This document shows positions 1 through 6,160 of a stretch of 11,228 nucleotides of DNA, in pieces (positions within the stretch are counted from its first letter, which is position 1; every line of letters begins with the position of its first letter). Both the position numbers and the translations under genes were made by a program. The DNA lies in assembly GCA_026413805.1 (NCBI GenBank), contig JAOAKE010000030.1, positions 1-11,228 on the forward strand. Direction: 5' to 3'. The stretch is from Microcaldota archaeon. Lineage in GTDB: Archaea > Micrarchaeota > Micrarchaeia > Anstonellales > Anstonellaceae. A model generated the notes under the pieces. It searched no databases, had not been told where the DNA came from, and saw only the letters and a list, made by a program, of their open reading frames with translations.

Positions 1-303
1 GAGGAAGAGATAGAGCGCACTCTTAGAGAGGCAGGTGTTGATGACTTTTCAATTTTGGTCTCCCATCCCCCTCCCTTCGGGGTGTTTGACTTGGTTGGCC
101 AAATGCATGTTGGAAGCAAGGCAGTGCGAAAGCTATTGGAGGAAAAAAGGCCAATAATGGTTATTTGCGGGCACATCCATGAGCACGAGGGAAGGGAGGT
201 GGTCCGGGACACCCTGGTAGTAAAGCTTGCGCCAGCTGAAAAGATGCGCGCAGCTGAGATAGACATCAGCGACAAAATAGATGTTCGCTTCATAAACATC
301 TAA
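1..303 (+). CDS. Calcineurin-like metallophosphoesterase, C-terminal part
   Basis: Open from the first base of the window to TAA at 301-303; the 5' end lies outside, so about 100 C-terminal residues are visible. Two metal-binding motifs of the calcineurin-like phosphoesterase fold can be read: a His in VSHPPPFG (about residues 20-27 of the fragment) and CGHIHE (about residues 56-61). The spacing and the intervening GSKAVRKLLEE helix match the C-terminal half of small archaeal and bacterial phosphoesterases of this superfamily, which hydrolyse phosphomono- or diesters with two metal ions. The Asp/Asn metal ligands of the N-terminal half are not in view, and the substrate cannot be told. The GNAT gene follows after 12 bases, so the two are probably cotranscribed. 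Confidence 0.85.
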   Translation, partial: EEEIERTLREAGVDDFSILVSHPPPFGVFDLVGQMHVGSKAVRKLLEEKRPIMVICGHIHEHEGREVVRDTLVVKLAPAEKMRAAEIDISDKIDVRFINI

Positions 304-315
304 AGCGGGATTGCC

Positions 316-708
316 TTGTTTTTAGTGAGAAAAGCAAGAAAGGCAGACATGCCTGGAATCTTGATGATGATTTCAATCCTGTTCCCTAGTGCGAGGACCA
401 AGATATTGCCAGAAGACTGCTTTTTGGTTGCAGAAAAGGGAGGGGTGCTAATCGGGTTTTGCCATTACAGAATCCGTGGCAACCGCTGCTATATTGCGGG
501 CTTGGGCGTGCTTCCGCAGTACCGAGAGCACGGGGTTGGAAGCCAGCTGCTTGCTCAGACATTGTACAATGTGGAAAAGGCAGGCATACAGACTACCTAC
601 CTCAAAGTCCGCTCCACCAACCAAGCAGCAAAGCTCTACACCAAGTTCGGGTTCTTTGAAAAAAAATGGGGCGATGTTCTCACCCTTGTCCGAAAAAAGC
701 CGAGCTGA
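316..708 (+). CDS. GNAT-family N-acetyltransferase
   Basis: 130 residues from TTG at 316, or 127 from GTG at 325. TTG 316 is preferred because GGGA at 307-310 lies five bases upstream, but GTG 325 puts RKARKADMPGI, the usual first GNAT strand, at the very N terminus, so the start is uncertain. The acetyl-CoA pyrophosphate-binding motif A is clear: LGVLPQYREHGVGSQLL (residues about 64-80) with the RxxGxG signature at 70-75. It is followed by motif B, AAKLYTKFGF, near the C terminus. The length is normal for a single-domain GNAT. The acceptor substrate is unknown; N-terminal protein, ribosomal protein and small-molecule acetylation are all possible. It lies 12 bases after the phosphoesterase gene and is probably in its operon. 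Confidence 0.88.
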   Translation: MFLVRKARKADMPGILMMISILFPSARTKILPEDCFLVAEKGGVLIGFCHYRIRGNRCYIAGLGVLPQYREHGVGSQLLAQTLYNVEKAGIQTTYLKVRSTNQAAKLYTKFGFFEKKWGDVLTLVRKKPS

Positions 709-718
709 CAACATATTT

Positions 719-727
719 TTTATAAAT
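719..727 (+). promoter_or_regulatory. TATA box for the 748-2562 gene, leaderless
   Basis: TTTATAAAT centred near 723, directly after the T-run that follows the GNAT stop. Archaeal TATA boxes sit about 26-27 bases before the transcription start, which puts the start within a base or two of the GTG at 748. The transcript would therefore be leaderless, consistent with the absence of a Shine-Dalgarno there. The preceding T-run (716-721) could also help end the upstream transcript. Confidence 0.6.
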
Positions 728-747
728 GTCTGCCCGCTCTAATATAC

Positions 748-2562
748 GTGACAACTGAATACTTATTTCAACTTCCTCCGCAATCTAATCAGAAACTTGA
801 CTCTCTTTATAGACAAATTGCACAAACTGGAACTTTGCCAGGAGAACTTTCAAAGGACAGCCCTCAAGGCGCTATGCTGGCCCTTAGCTTAGTGGCTAAA
901 ATAATCCAAGAGTCTAATGTAGACTTCTTTGAGCGACCAAGCCAATCTAAGGTATTCTCTGCCCAGTCAATATACAGCGATAAAGAATTAGAAGGACAAA
1001 AAGTGTTCCTTTTGCTTTCTTCAAGATTTGCAGACGAAATATTAAAGGCATGGCTGCTTACTCCTGGCGGAAGCTTTGATTCAGCAATGACACATTATTT
1101 ATCCCAACACCCGATAGTTACTTTATCACTCATAAAAAACACTAAAAAAAGTATTCAGGAGATGCCTATCCTGCTTGAGCATGAAAAAGAAGGCAACGAC
1201 TGGGGCGTCCAACAAGGTAAGGTTGTCCCGCCATGGGAAATTGGAGAAAAAAAATTAAAACAGACTAAAGAGACAATCCTTAACATAGTCTCCTCTTTTT
1301 TTCCATTGGCGTCGCCAATTATTGAAAATAACCAAAAGTTGATGCAAGCCCTCCAATCACCAACTGCAAAAAACATTCTTGAGGCGTCTGAGTCGCAGCG
1401 TCTTTTGCCCGCTTATCTTACCATTGATGGAATTTTCAGCCTCGCAGCAGTTCCAATGCCATGGGCAAAGGTAATTCAAGGGGAGATGAGCGCTTCTAAG
1501 CTCTTTGCTCTTGCGCGCAGGGCTGGAAACGAAGAACTTCGTGCAGTTGTAGTGGCCTGCCTAAACAAAAAAGCATCTCTTCAAGAGCTAGTAGAAGCAG
1601 GTATAAGATTTAGCAAAACAGATGCAGAGCGCTTCCTTTCCCTTCCAATTAAAGAAAGGGAAAAATTAGTCTCAGAATTCCTGGAGAACCAAGCCAAAAT
1701 CAAAGAATTGGCTTCCAATCTTAGAAAATACTCTTCACCAAAAAAAATTTCATCAGCAGAATTCCAACAGATGATTAGAGAGGCCCTATCCGCTGAAAAT
1801 TTGGAAAAAAGAAGCATATCGGAGTTAATATCTGATTTGATAACAGCCGAGCAAGTTCGTTTTTCAAAAGGCAATGTCCCTCTTTTGCTAGAATGGGCAG
1901 AACAATATCCTTCCTTTAAATCTGAAGATATACTAAATATCCTTATCCGCCATCCAAATATCTTTTCTCCAAATGACATAGAAAGAGCCTTCAAAATTGC
2001 TCTGAAAAAAGATCCGCTTGGAGACTCTAGCCTCTTTCTTTTTTCAGAGCTTATCCACTCAAGGTCAAGTATCCTTACTCCGAAACACATGCGTATTTTT
2101 GAGGAGGCTGCTAAAATTAATAAGAACTATTCCACCCTGCTTGTTTGGGCATACGAGGCTTCCACCGACCCTGCAGTGAAAAAAGCGTGCCTATCTTCTA
2201 TGGCAGAGGCATCACGGGCAAACCATGCTATAGGCTCTGACATTATTGGGGATTCAATACTTTTCACAAAATTTGATGCTCAAAAAATTGCTGATTTAAT
2301 TGTTGGCAGGGGCGCATACAAATCTGAAATTATAAAAGAGGCAATACTAAATTCATCGCTTAATAAGGCCTTTAGCCAACTTTCTCCTGATGAGCAGGTT
2401 GCTCTGATAAATAGCTGGATGGGTGACAGTCCTTCCTTGAGTCTCAGAAATGTCTTGAGGAATTTAGAGGCCATCTCTAAAATAGAGGCAGACAATCCTG
2501 GAAAGGTAGCCCAGATGTATCGTGAAAGGCGCATCACAAATTTCATAATTTATAACAATTAG
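748..2562 (+). CDS. Hypothetical protein, 604 aa, helical, A/T-rich gene
   Basis: An uninterrupted 604-codon frame from GTG 748, with a TATA box at leaderless distance. I do not recognise the family. The protein looks almost wholly alpha-helical and soluble: no signal peptide, no convincing membrane segment (the most hydrophobic stretch, about residues 218-240, is short and broken by Pro), many Lys/Glu/Ser, and low Cys. From about residue 245 onward it reads as successive amphipathic helix pairs of roughly 30-40 residues (for example around SEDILNILIRHPNIF, TPKHMRIFEEAAKI and FDAQKIADLIVGRG), suggesting a HEAT- or TPR-like solenoid and hence a scaffold or binding role; this is inference. Codons end in A or T far more often than in dus, purL or the 3340 gene, and poly-A tracts are frequent, so the gene differs in base composition from its neighbours. 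It converges on the oxidoreductase gene, with 18 bases between the stops. Confidence 0.8.
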   Translation: MTTEYLFQLPPQSNQKLDSLYRQIAQTGTLPGELSKDSPQGAMLALSLVAKIIQESNVDFFERPSQSKVFSAQSIYSDKELEGQKVFLLLSSRFADEILKAWLLTPGGSFDSAMTHYLSQHPIVTLSLIKNTKKSIQEMPILLEHEKEGNDWGVQQGKVVPPWEIGEKKLKQTKETILNIVSSFFPLASPIIENNQKLMQALQSPTAKNILEASESQRLLPAYLTIDGIFSLAAVPMPWAKVIQGEMSASKLFALARRAGNEELRAVVVACLNKKASLQELVEAGIRFSKTDAERFLSLPIKEREKLVSEFLENQAKIKELASNLRKYSSPKKISSAEFQQMIREALSAENLEKRSISELISDLITAEQVRFSKGNVPLLLEWAEQYPSFKSEDILNILIRHPNIFSPNDIERAFKIALKKDPLGDSSLFLFSELIHSRSSILTPKHMRIFEEAAKINKNYSTLLVWAYEASTDPAVKKACLSSMAEASRANHAIGSDIIGDSILFTKFDAQKIADLIVGRGAYKSEIIKEAILNSSLNKAFSQLSPDEQVALINSWMGDSPSLSLRNVLRNLEAISKIEADNPGKVAQMYRERRITNFIIYNN

Positions 2563-2580
2563 CAAAAGCAAGCTTCACAT

Positions 2581-3279
2581 TTAGCCCCATTCATCCTTCT
2601 TTATTCTTTCTTTTGGCACGCCTGCTGCCATTAGCGCTTCTGAAAGCTCGCCGGCCATTTCCTTTGAGCCGCAAAGGTAGAAGGTTTTGCCAAGCAAGGT
2701 CCCAAGCTTCTCTTTGAGTATGGCCACCCCTATCCTTCCTCGCAGCCCTGACCAATCAGGCGGCACCGCCTCCCCTGTAAGAGAAGGAAAAAATCTGAAG
2801 TTCTCATTTTCTTGCGCAAGCTGCCTCATCTCTTGTGCATAAATCAGCCCCTCTGGCTTCTTTGCCGAGTGAAACAAAAAGGCAGGCTTTCCTTCCTTTA
2901 TTGTCTGGATTATGTGGCTTCGCAGGGCAGAAATGCCTACCCCGCCCCCTATAAATACCCGCTCAGCGTCAGATGGAGAGAGGAGAAAAGTCCCATAAGG
3001 CCCGCTTACCTCAACATCGTCGCCTTCTTTTTTTTGCCAGAGGAGGTGGGTGAATGTTCCTTTTAGCTTGATGCAAAATGAGAGCAGGCTCTCTGAAGGG
3101 TGCGAAGCAGCGGAGTAGGGGCGCTGGACGGGCTTTCCATCCTCCCCTTTGAGCCTAAGCAGGAAAAAGTGCCCTGGCTGGTATTTTGGCACCCTGCCAT
3201 CATGAGCCGAGAGCTTAAAGGTGCGCACGTCCTCGCTTTCATTTATAATTTGCCGGATAACATAGGCCTCAAATTCCAT
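2581..3279 (-). CDS. FAD/NAD(P)-binding oxidoreductase, ferredoxin-reductase type
   Basis: 232 residues from ATG at 3279; the frame can be extended seven codons to a TTG at 3300, but the ATG is preferred because an A/T box sits 27-28 bases before it and the protein then begins directly at the first beta strand. Motifs in order: RPYS (53-56), binding the FAD phosphate and isoalloxazine; VSGPYG (91-96); GGGVGI (111-116), the start of the NAD(P) domain; and YLCGS (201-205), the Cys-Gly signature near the C terminus. This is the two-domain ferredoxin-NADP+ reductase fold. There is no [2Fe-2S] domain in the chain, so the electron partner must be a separate protein, and none is encoded nearby. It ends in KKDEWG, close to the usual end of short Fpr-like enzymes. 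The exact partner and direction of electron flow are unknown. Confidence 0.88.
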   Translation of the reverse strand: MEFEAYVIRQIINESEDVRTFKLSAHDGRVPKYQPGHFFLLRLKGEDGKPVQRPYSAASHPSESLLSFCIKLKGTFTHLLWQKKEGDDVEVSGPYGTFLLSPSDAERVFIGGGVGISALRSHIIQTIKEGKPAFLFHSAKKPEGLIYAQEMRQLAQENENFRFFPSLTGEAVPPDWSGLRGRIGVAILKEKLGTLLGKTFYLCGSKEMAGELSEALMAAGVPKERIKKDEWG

Positions 3280-3302
3280 GTAGCAGAATAGGGCATTCAA
3301 CC

Positions 3303-3310
3303 TTTTATTT
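3303..3310. promoter_or_regulatory. A/T box between divergent genes, possibly used both ways
   Basis: The plus strand reads TTTTATTT and the minus strand AAATAAAA. On the minus strand its centre is 27-28 bases before the ATG at 3279, giving a leaderless oxidoreductase mRNA. On the plus strand the same box would start transcription near 3332, about eight bases before GTG 3340. It is the only A/T-rich stretch in the 60 bases between the two genes. Use in both directions is inference; initiator and BRE elements are not clear. Confidence 0.45.
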
Positions 3311-3339
3311 GTTGCCAGTGAGAGCTTAGCGGTGGAGCC

Positions 3340-3894
3340 GTGGAAAACCCCCCGCAGGAGCAGCCACAGGACATCCGCGAGATAACCATCCAGCTGGACA
3401 GCTACGACGACATATTTTCTGACTTTGACCCGCGTCCCTATTCCTCGCGCGAGCTATCCGAGGACTTCCTCAAAGAAATCCGCAGGCGCTACCTGGAGGA
3501 CAAGCGCGGCAGGTTTGAGGTGCGCTTTACCATCCCTTCTGCTGAGCGCGACTTGCGGGAAGAGACCCTTATAAGAAAGAGGCTGCGAGAGCATTTTGCC
3601 CTTATGGTAGCACAAGAGAACGAGGTGATAGCCAGCATAAGGCGAAGGGGTTACATATACATCTCGGCTGGCGCAGCTGTGCTGCTTGCAAACGTCTTTG
3701 CCCTGTTTTTGCTTGAGGAATCCAGCCTCCTCTACCAAATCCTGTCAATTTTCATGGTGCCTGCTGGCTGGTATGGAATGTTTACTGGAATAGGCAAAGT
3801 GCTTGATGAGCCTTATGAGGCAATTGAGCGCAAGAAAGTTTATGAGAAATTTGAAAAGGCAAACTACATCTTCATAGGTGAGGAGCGGGAGTAA
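3340..3894 (+). CDS. Conserved membrane protein of unknown function, two helices
   Basis: 184 residues from GTG 3340; GGTGGAG at 3331-3337 resembles a Shine-Dalgarno but is only two bases from the start. Layout: acidic N-terminal tail; the distinctive block DDIFSDFDPRPYSSRELSED (about residues 24-43); a charged Arg/Glu-rich helix region (to about 105); two membrane segments (about 107-126 and 129-149); and a short charged tail ending EERE. From memory, the DDIFSDFDPRPYS block recurs in small membrane proteins of several archaea and bacteria that have no assigned function; a family search would settle this. With both termini charged and two helices, a hairpin with N and C termini on the same side is likely. 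Its last 23 bases overlap the 3' end of the convergent dus gene. Confidence 0.8.
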   Translation: MENPPQEQPQDIREITIQLDSYDDIFSDFDPRPYSSRELSEDFLKEIRRRYLEDKRGRFEVRFTIPSAERDLREETLIRKRLREHFALMVAQENEVIASIRRRGYIYISAGAAVLLANVFALFLLEESSLLYQILSIFMVPAGWYGMFTGIGKVLDEPYEAIERKKVYEKFEKANYIFIGEERE

Positions 3895-4843
3895 ACCCTT
3901 CAACTATTGCAATTATTTCCTCCACGCCATTTGCCAAATTGAGCTGCTGCCGTGCCTTTTTTACTCCGCGAAACCCAGAAAGAAACTTTATGGCGTGGCT
4001 TCGCAGCGGCTTTGGCGAAAGAATCCCGTGTTTTTCTGCAAGCCTTACATACTCTTGAAAGTCCTCAAGCTTCTCATTCCAGCCTGCAGGCTCAGGCAGT
4101 CTTCCTGAAAGCAGCCAATTTGCGCGCTTGAAAATGCTCGGGTTGCCAAGTGCGCCAGAAGAAACCATCACAGCATCACAGCCTGCCTCTTGCAGGAATT
4201 GGACTGCCTTTTCAGGCGTAGTCGCGCCGCCATTTCCAATCACAGGGATGCCGACCGACCTTTTTACCTCTCCAACAACTGCCCATCCGCAGCTTCGCTT
4301 TCGCCCTTCAGTTGCAGTTCTCCAGTGCACAGTTATCCCAACTGCCCCTCCCCTTTCAATAGCCCTTGCAATTTCCATTGAATTGTCCGATGCCCATCCC
4401 GCCCTTATCTTTGCAGTGATTGGAAGCTGCGAGGCTGAAGCGCAAGCAGAGACAATGCCTGCAATTTTTTGCGGATTTTTCAAAAGTGCAGCGCCTGCCC
4501 CTGCACGAGTTACTGTGCCAGACGGGCAGCCGAAGTTTATGTCAATGCAGGAGGCAAAAAGCTCTCCACAGGCAACCTTCTGGTCAATTATTCTGCAGGC
4601 TTCTGCCATTATCTTTTCGTCAGAGCCAAATATCTGTATCCCGACCGGCATCTCTTCCTTGCAGGTCTTCATTATCTGCAATGTTGCTGGAATCCCCCGC
4701 ACTATGGCGGCGGCATTTGCAAATGGGGTAAAGCACATGGCAGCCCCTCTTTTCCTGCACAAAAGCCGAAAGGCAATGTCGCTGTAGTCTGCCATAGGGC
4801 CCAGCACAAATTTTCCTTGCAAATCCGCGTTCCCATACCTCAT
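3872..4843 (-). CDS. dus: tRNA-dihydrouridine synthase
   Basis: 323 residues from ATG 4843 to TGA at 3872-3874. It is an FMN-dependent TIM barrel that reduces uridines in tRNA to dihydrouridine with NADPH. Seen in order: VLGPMADYSDIAFR (13-26); PVGIQIFG (66-73); INFGCPSGTVTRAGAGAALL (102-121) with catalytic Cys106; PITAKIRAGW (141-150) with the FMN-contacting Lys145; ITVHWRT (170-176); VIGNGGATTPEKA (201-213); and GALGNPSIF (230-238). Catalytic Cys, Lys and His are all present, so it should be active. Departures from the textbook family pattern: HWRT where HGRT is usual, GNGGA where GNGDI is usual, and MVSSGALGNP where MIGRGALGNP is usual. The length is normal. Its stop lies within the end of the convergent 3340-3894 gene. 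Confidence 0.92.
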   Translation of the reverse strand: MRYGNADLQGKFVLGPMADYSDIAFRLLCRKRGAAMCFTPFANAAAIVRGIPATLQIMKTCKEEMPVGIQIFGSDEKIMAEACRIIDQKVACGELFASCIDINFGCPSGTVTRAGAGAALLKNPQKIAGIVSACASASQLPITAKIRAGWASDNSMEIARAIERGGAVGITVHWRTATEGRKRSCGWAVVGEVKRSVGIPVIGNGGATTPEKAVQFLQEAGCDAVMVSSGALGNPSIFKRANWLLSGRLPEPAGWNEKLEDFQEYVRLAEKHGILSPKPLRSHAIKFLSGFRGVKKARQQLNLANGVEEIIAIVEGFTPAPHL

Positions 4844-4873
4844 GCTTACACGATTGACGATGAAAAAAATCCT

Positions 4874-4881
4874 CTTTTATC
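4874..4881 (-). promoter_or_regulatory. TATA box for dus
   Basis: The minus strand reads GATAAAAG at 4881-4874. Transcription would start near 4851, leaving a leader of about eight bases before ATG 4843; there is no Shine-Dalgarno in that leader. It lies about 30 bases from a plus-strand A/T box at 4903-4911, suggesting back-to-back promoters. Confidence 0.5.
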
Positions 4882-4902
4882 GCCGAACATTTGCAAAGAA
4901 CG

Positions 4903-4911
4903 CTTAAAAAT
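4903..4911 (+). promoter_or_regulatory. Possible TATA box for the small ORF at 4960
   Basis: CTTAAAAAT centred near 4907. Archaeal spacing would place the transcript start near 4934, which is the first base of a small hairpin, with a Shine-Dalgarno and ATG following. It is supported only by spacing and sequence; the box is a weak match. Confidence 0.35.
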
Positions 4912-4933
4912 GCATTCGCTGGAAAACCGCGCG

Positions 4934-4954
4934 GCGCCTAAAGGCGCACGGAGG
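4934..4954 (+). promoter_or_regulatory. 5' hairpin and Shine-Dalgarno before small ORF
   Basis: GCGCC at 4934-4938 pairs perfectly with GGCGC at 4943-4947 around a TAAA loop. GGAGG follows at 4950-4954 and is not part of the stem, so it stays accessible. Six bases after GGAGG is the ATG at 4960 (an ATG at 4957 is too close). The combination marks a plausible translation start, or a short structured leader. Confidence 0.4.
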
Positions 4955-4959
4955 CGATG

Positions 4960-5154
4960 ATGGTGGAAATGAAAAACACGCCCAAGGACCAAAAAATTAC
5001 GCCACAAGAAGCAGCGCAGCGAAAATTCCCCGCCAGCGCACTTAGGCTGCCGCTCAATTCTAATTCTAATTTAGGCTGGGAGCACTCAAGCGGATTTTTT
5101 CCCCCAGTCATAAAAGAAAGAAAAGGCAACCGAAGGGAAGTAAAAAGCAAATAA
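4960..5154 (+). CDS. Possible small basic protein, 64 aa
   Basis: ATG 4960 is preceded by GGAGG with a five-base spacer, and a possible TATA box is upstream. The frame runs 64 codons to TAA. The protein is hydrophilic and basic, begins MVEMKNTPKDQK and ends VKSK, with no membrane segment and no motif I know. The Lys/Arg/Gln/Asn content and mixed third-position use look like coding sequence, but at this length chance is possible. A minus-strand frame through the same bases (4938-5249) would encode a Leu/Phe-rich chain lacking any ribosome-binding site and is less credible. The stop lies 18 bases before the repeated tRNA-Pro 3' end at 5173. Confidence 0.4.
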   Translation: MVEMKNTPKDQKITPQEAAQRKFPASALRLPLNSNSNLGWEHSSGFFPPVIKERKGNRREVKSK

Positions 5155-5172
5155 GCTTGAACAAAGAAGAAA

Positions 5173-5187
5173 ATGGGGGAACTGAGA
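5173..5187 (-). repeat. Displaced copy of tRNA-Pro 3' end, att-like repeat
   Basis: These 15 bases are identical and in the same orientation to 6483-6497, which form tRNA-Pro positions 60-73 plus one flanking base. Read on the minus strand, the copy is the 3' T-stem strand, the 3' acceptor strand and discriminator A. Identity stops sharply on both sides, and there is no tRNA body next to this copy. A duplicated tRNA 3' end at some distance downstream is the usual trace of site-specific integration by a tyrosine recombinase. A chance 15-base match somewhere in the window is unlikely (a few per cent), and much less likely at a tRNA 3' end. Confidence 0.6.
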
Positions 5188-5490
5188 CCAGCCCCGCCAA
5201 GTCTAACTCTTTGGTAGAGGACAAGCATAAAAAACGCAGCGCATACCATAGTTGCTCTGACTTTATGGCTGCAGCAAGCTTGTCCTTGGGCATGGTAGAG
5301 ATTGCTTTATAGCCGTCCAAGGACTTGAAGGCGGAAATGACTGCGGCGCTTTCCTGCTGGGATAGGAGGGGCGCCTGCGCAGGCTAGGATTGTGGCTTTT
5401 GCCGGACTTGGAACAGCATCATACGACCATCGCGCGTATTCGTGACTATGTGCATTTATTGGTTTGCTTGTCCAAATTCTTCATAAATTA
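5188..5490. other. No assignable gene; possible degenerate coding sequence
   Basis: No frame here has a start with a ribosome-binding site. On the minus strand, the frame open from 5383 to 5108 reads like protein at first (for example AFKSLDGYKAISTMPKDKLA, about 5341-5282) and then becomes Leu/Phe-rich while passing through the att-like repeat, suggesting a decayed or truncated gene; I cannot name it. On the plus strand, a 33-codon frame reading about IVAFAGLGTASYD ends near 5445 and also lacks a start. Inverted 8-mers (5219-5226 with 5278-5285; 5282-5289 with 5317-5324) could form hairpins but are within chance expectation. Confidence 0.3.
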
Positions 5491-5498
5491 TCGCATAT

Positions 5499-5537
5499 AT
5501 TTATAAATCCTACCACATATTAATAGAACCAGAGGTG
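5499..5537 (+). promoter_or_regulatory. Promoter and Shine-Dalgarno of the 205-aa membrane protein
   Basis: ATTTATAAATCC at 5499-5510 is a strong archaeal TATA box centred near 5504, predicting a start near 5530. The Shine-Dalgarno GAGGTG follows at 5532-5537, five bases before ATG 5543. The leader is therefore only about a dozen bases, almost all of it ribosome-binding site. This is the best-formed promoter plus ribosome-binding site in the window. Confidence 0.7.
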
Positions 5538-5542
5538 TATTT

Positions 5543-6160
5543 ATGCCAACTCAAGCAACGGTTCCACGGTATAAGGTATTGTGCTCGCCTATCTTGGAGT
5601 CTTTCAAGGCCCATCCGATACTGACCAGCAAGTTTCTGCTTAGGAGCAATTCTTATCAGAGAGCTGTTAGAAATTACGACAATTCTGTTAAGAGCAAAGC
5701 CAGCACAGACAAGATATCGTTCTATAAGAATCTGGTAGAGGAGACGCGCCTAAATGCATATTATTCCGCGGATAAACTTAAACTTCGGCTTGGCAACGAG
5801 CATTATGCAGCTCTCAAACAAGCATTGGCTGAAAGGGCTGAAAAACCAGGCAAAATTGCAGCTCTTGCAGACAAGCATGCTGATAACGTCATGATGGTTT
5901 CCATCGGAATTCTTGGCGCGTCAATGGCTTCTGTAGTTGGGCTCGCCCTTTACCGGCTACCTAAGGCTTTCGGGGCAATAGGTGAAAATTCCCAGAAAGT
6001 GTTTGAGGACACGCAGCGGCTTTTGACTGTAATTGCAAGCAACCTGGTGCCTTTGGGAATAGCTCTTGTAGTTATCACTGCAGTCATGATAGTAAATGCA
6101 TCCACCAAGCTGGTGCAGGATGCAGCGAATCTCTTCAAGGTAAAAAATGGGAACACCTAG
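5543..6160 (+). CDS. Hypothetical two-helix membrane protein, 205 aa
   Basis: The ATG at 5543 has a strong Shine-Dalgarno and TATA box, so expression is likely. I do not recognise the family. Residues 1-113 are basic and hydrophilic, largely helical (Tyr-rich around SYQRAVRNYDN and ETRLNAYYSADK). Then come a membrane segment (about 115-136), a polar loop of about 28 residues with AIGENSQKVFEDTQRLL, a second membrane segment (about 165-187) and a short tail with ASTKLVQDAANLFKVKNGNT. The positive-inside rule suggests the long N-terminal domain is cytoplasmic with a two-pass hairpin. Membrane segments rich in Gly/Ala/Met/Val with small residues resemble those of membrane-active or oligomerising small proteins, but this is only a resemblance. 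It is the only clear gene between the two tRNA-end repeats. Confidence 0.75.
   Translation: MPTQATVPRYKVLCSPILESFKAHPILTSKFLLRSNSYQRAVRNYDNSVKSKASTDKISFYKNLVEETRLNAYYSADKLKLRLGNEHYAALKQALAERAEKPGKIAALADKHADNVMMVSIGILGASMASVVGLALYRLPKAFGAIGENSQKVFEDTQRLLTVIASNLVPLGIALVVITAVMIVNASTKLVQDAANLFKVKNGNT

Noticed and set aside
4128..4787. 219-codon plus-strand frame antisense to dus
   Set aside because: Its length follows from the codon bias of dus on the other strand; dus has full family motifs, this frame has none and no ribosome-binding site.
5105..5187. A second, permuted or split tRNA-Pro built from the displaced 3' end
   Set aside because: Only positions 60-73 are present. The nearby minus-strand GGGGGAA at about 5105-5099 is on the wrong side and is not followed by D-arm or anticodon sequence; no complementary trans-splicing arms are visible.
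4938..5249. 103-codon minus-strand Leu/Phe-rich frame
   Set aside because: No Shine-Dalgarno or promoter, it crosses the att-like repeat, and it competes with the better supported plus-strand ORF at 4960.
5219..5324. Overlapping 8-bp inverted repeats resembling an RNA switch
   Set aside because: Two such pairs in a few hundred bases are not far from chance, and no known riboswitch or ncRNA signature goes with them.
5373..5384. Perfect 12-base palindrome GCCTGCGCAGGC
   Set aside because: About two or three 12-base palindromes are expected by chance in a window this size; no second copy or operator context.
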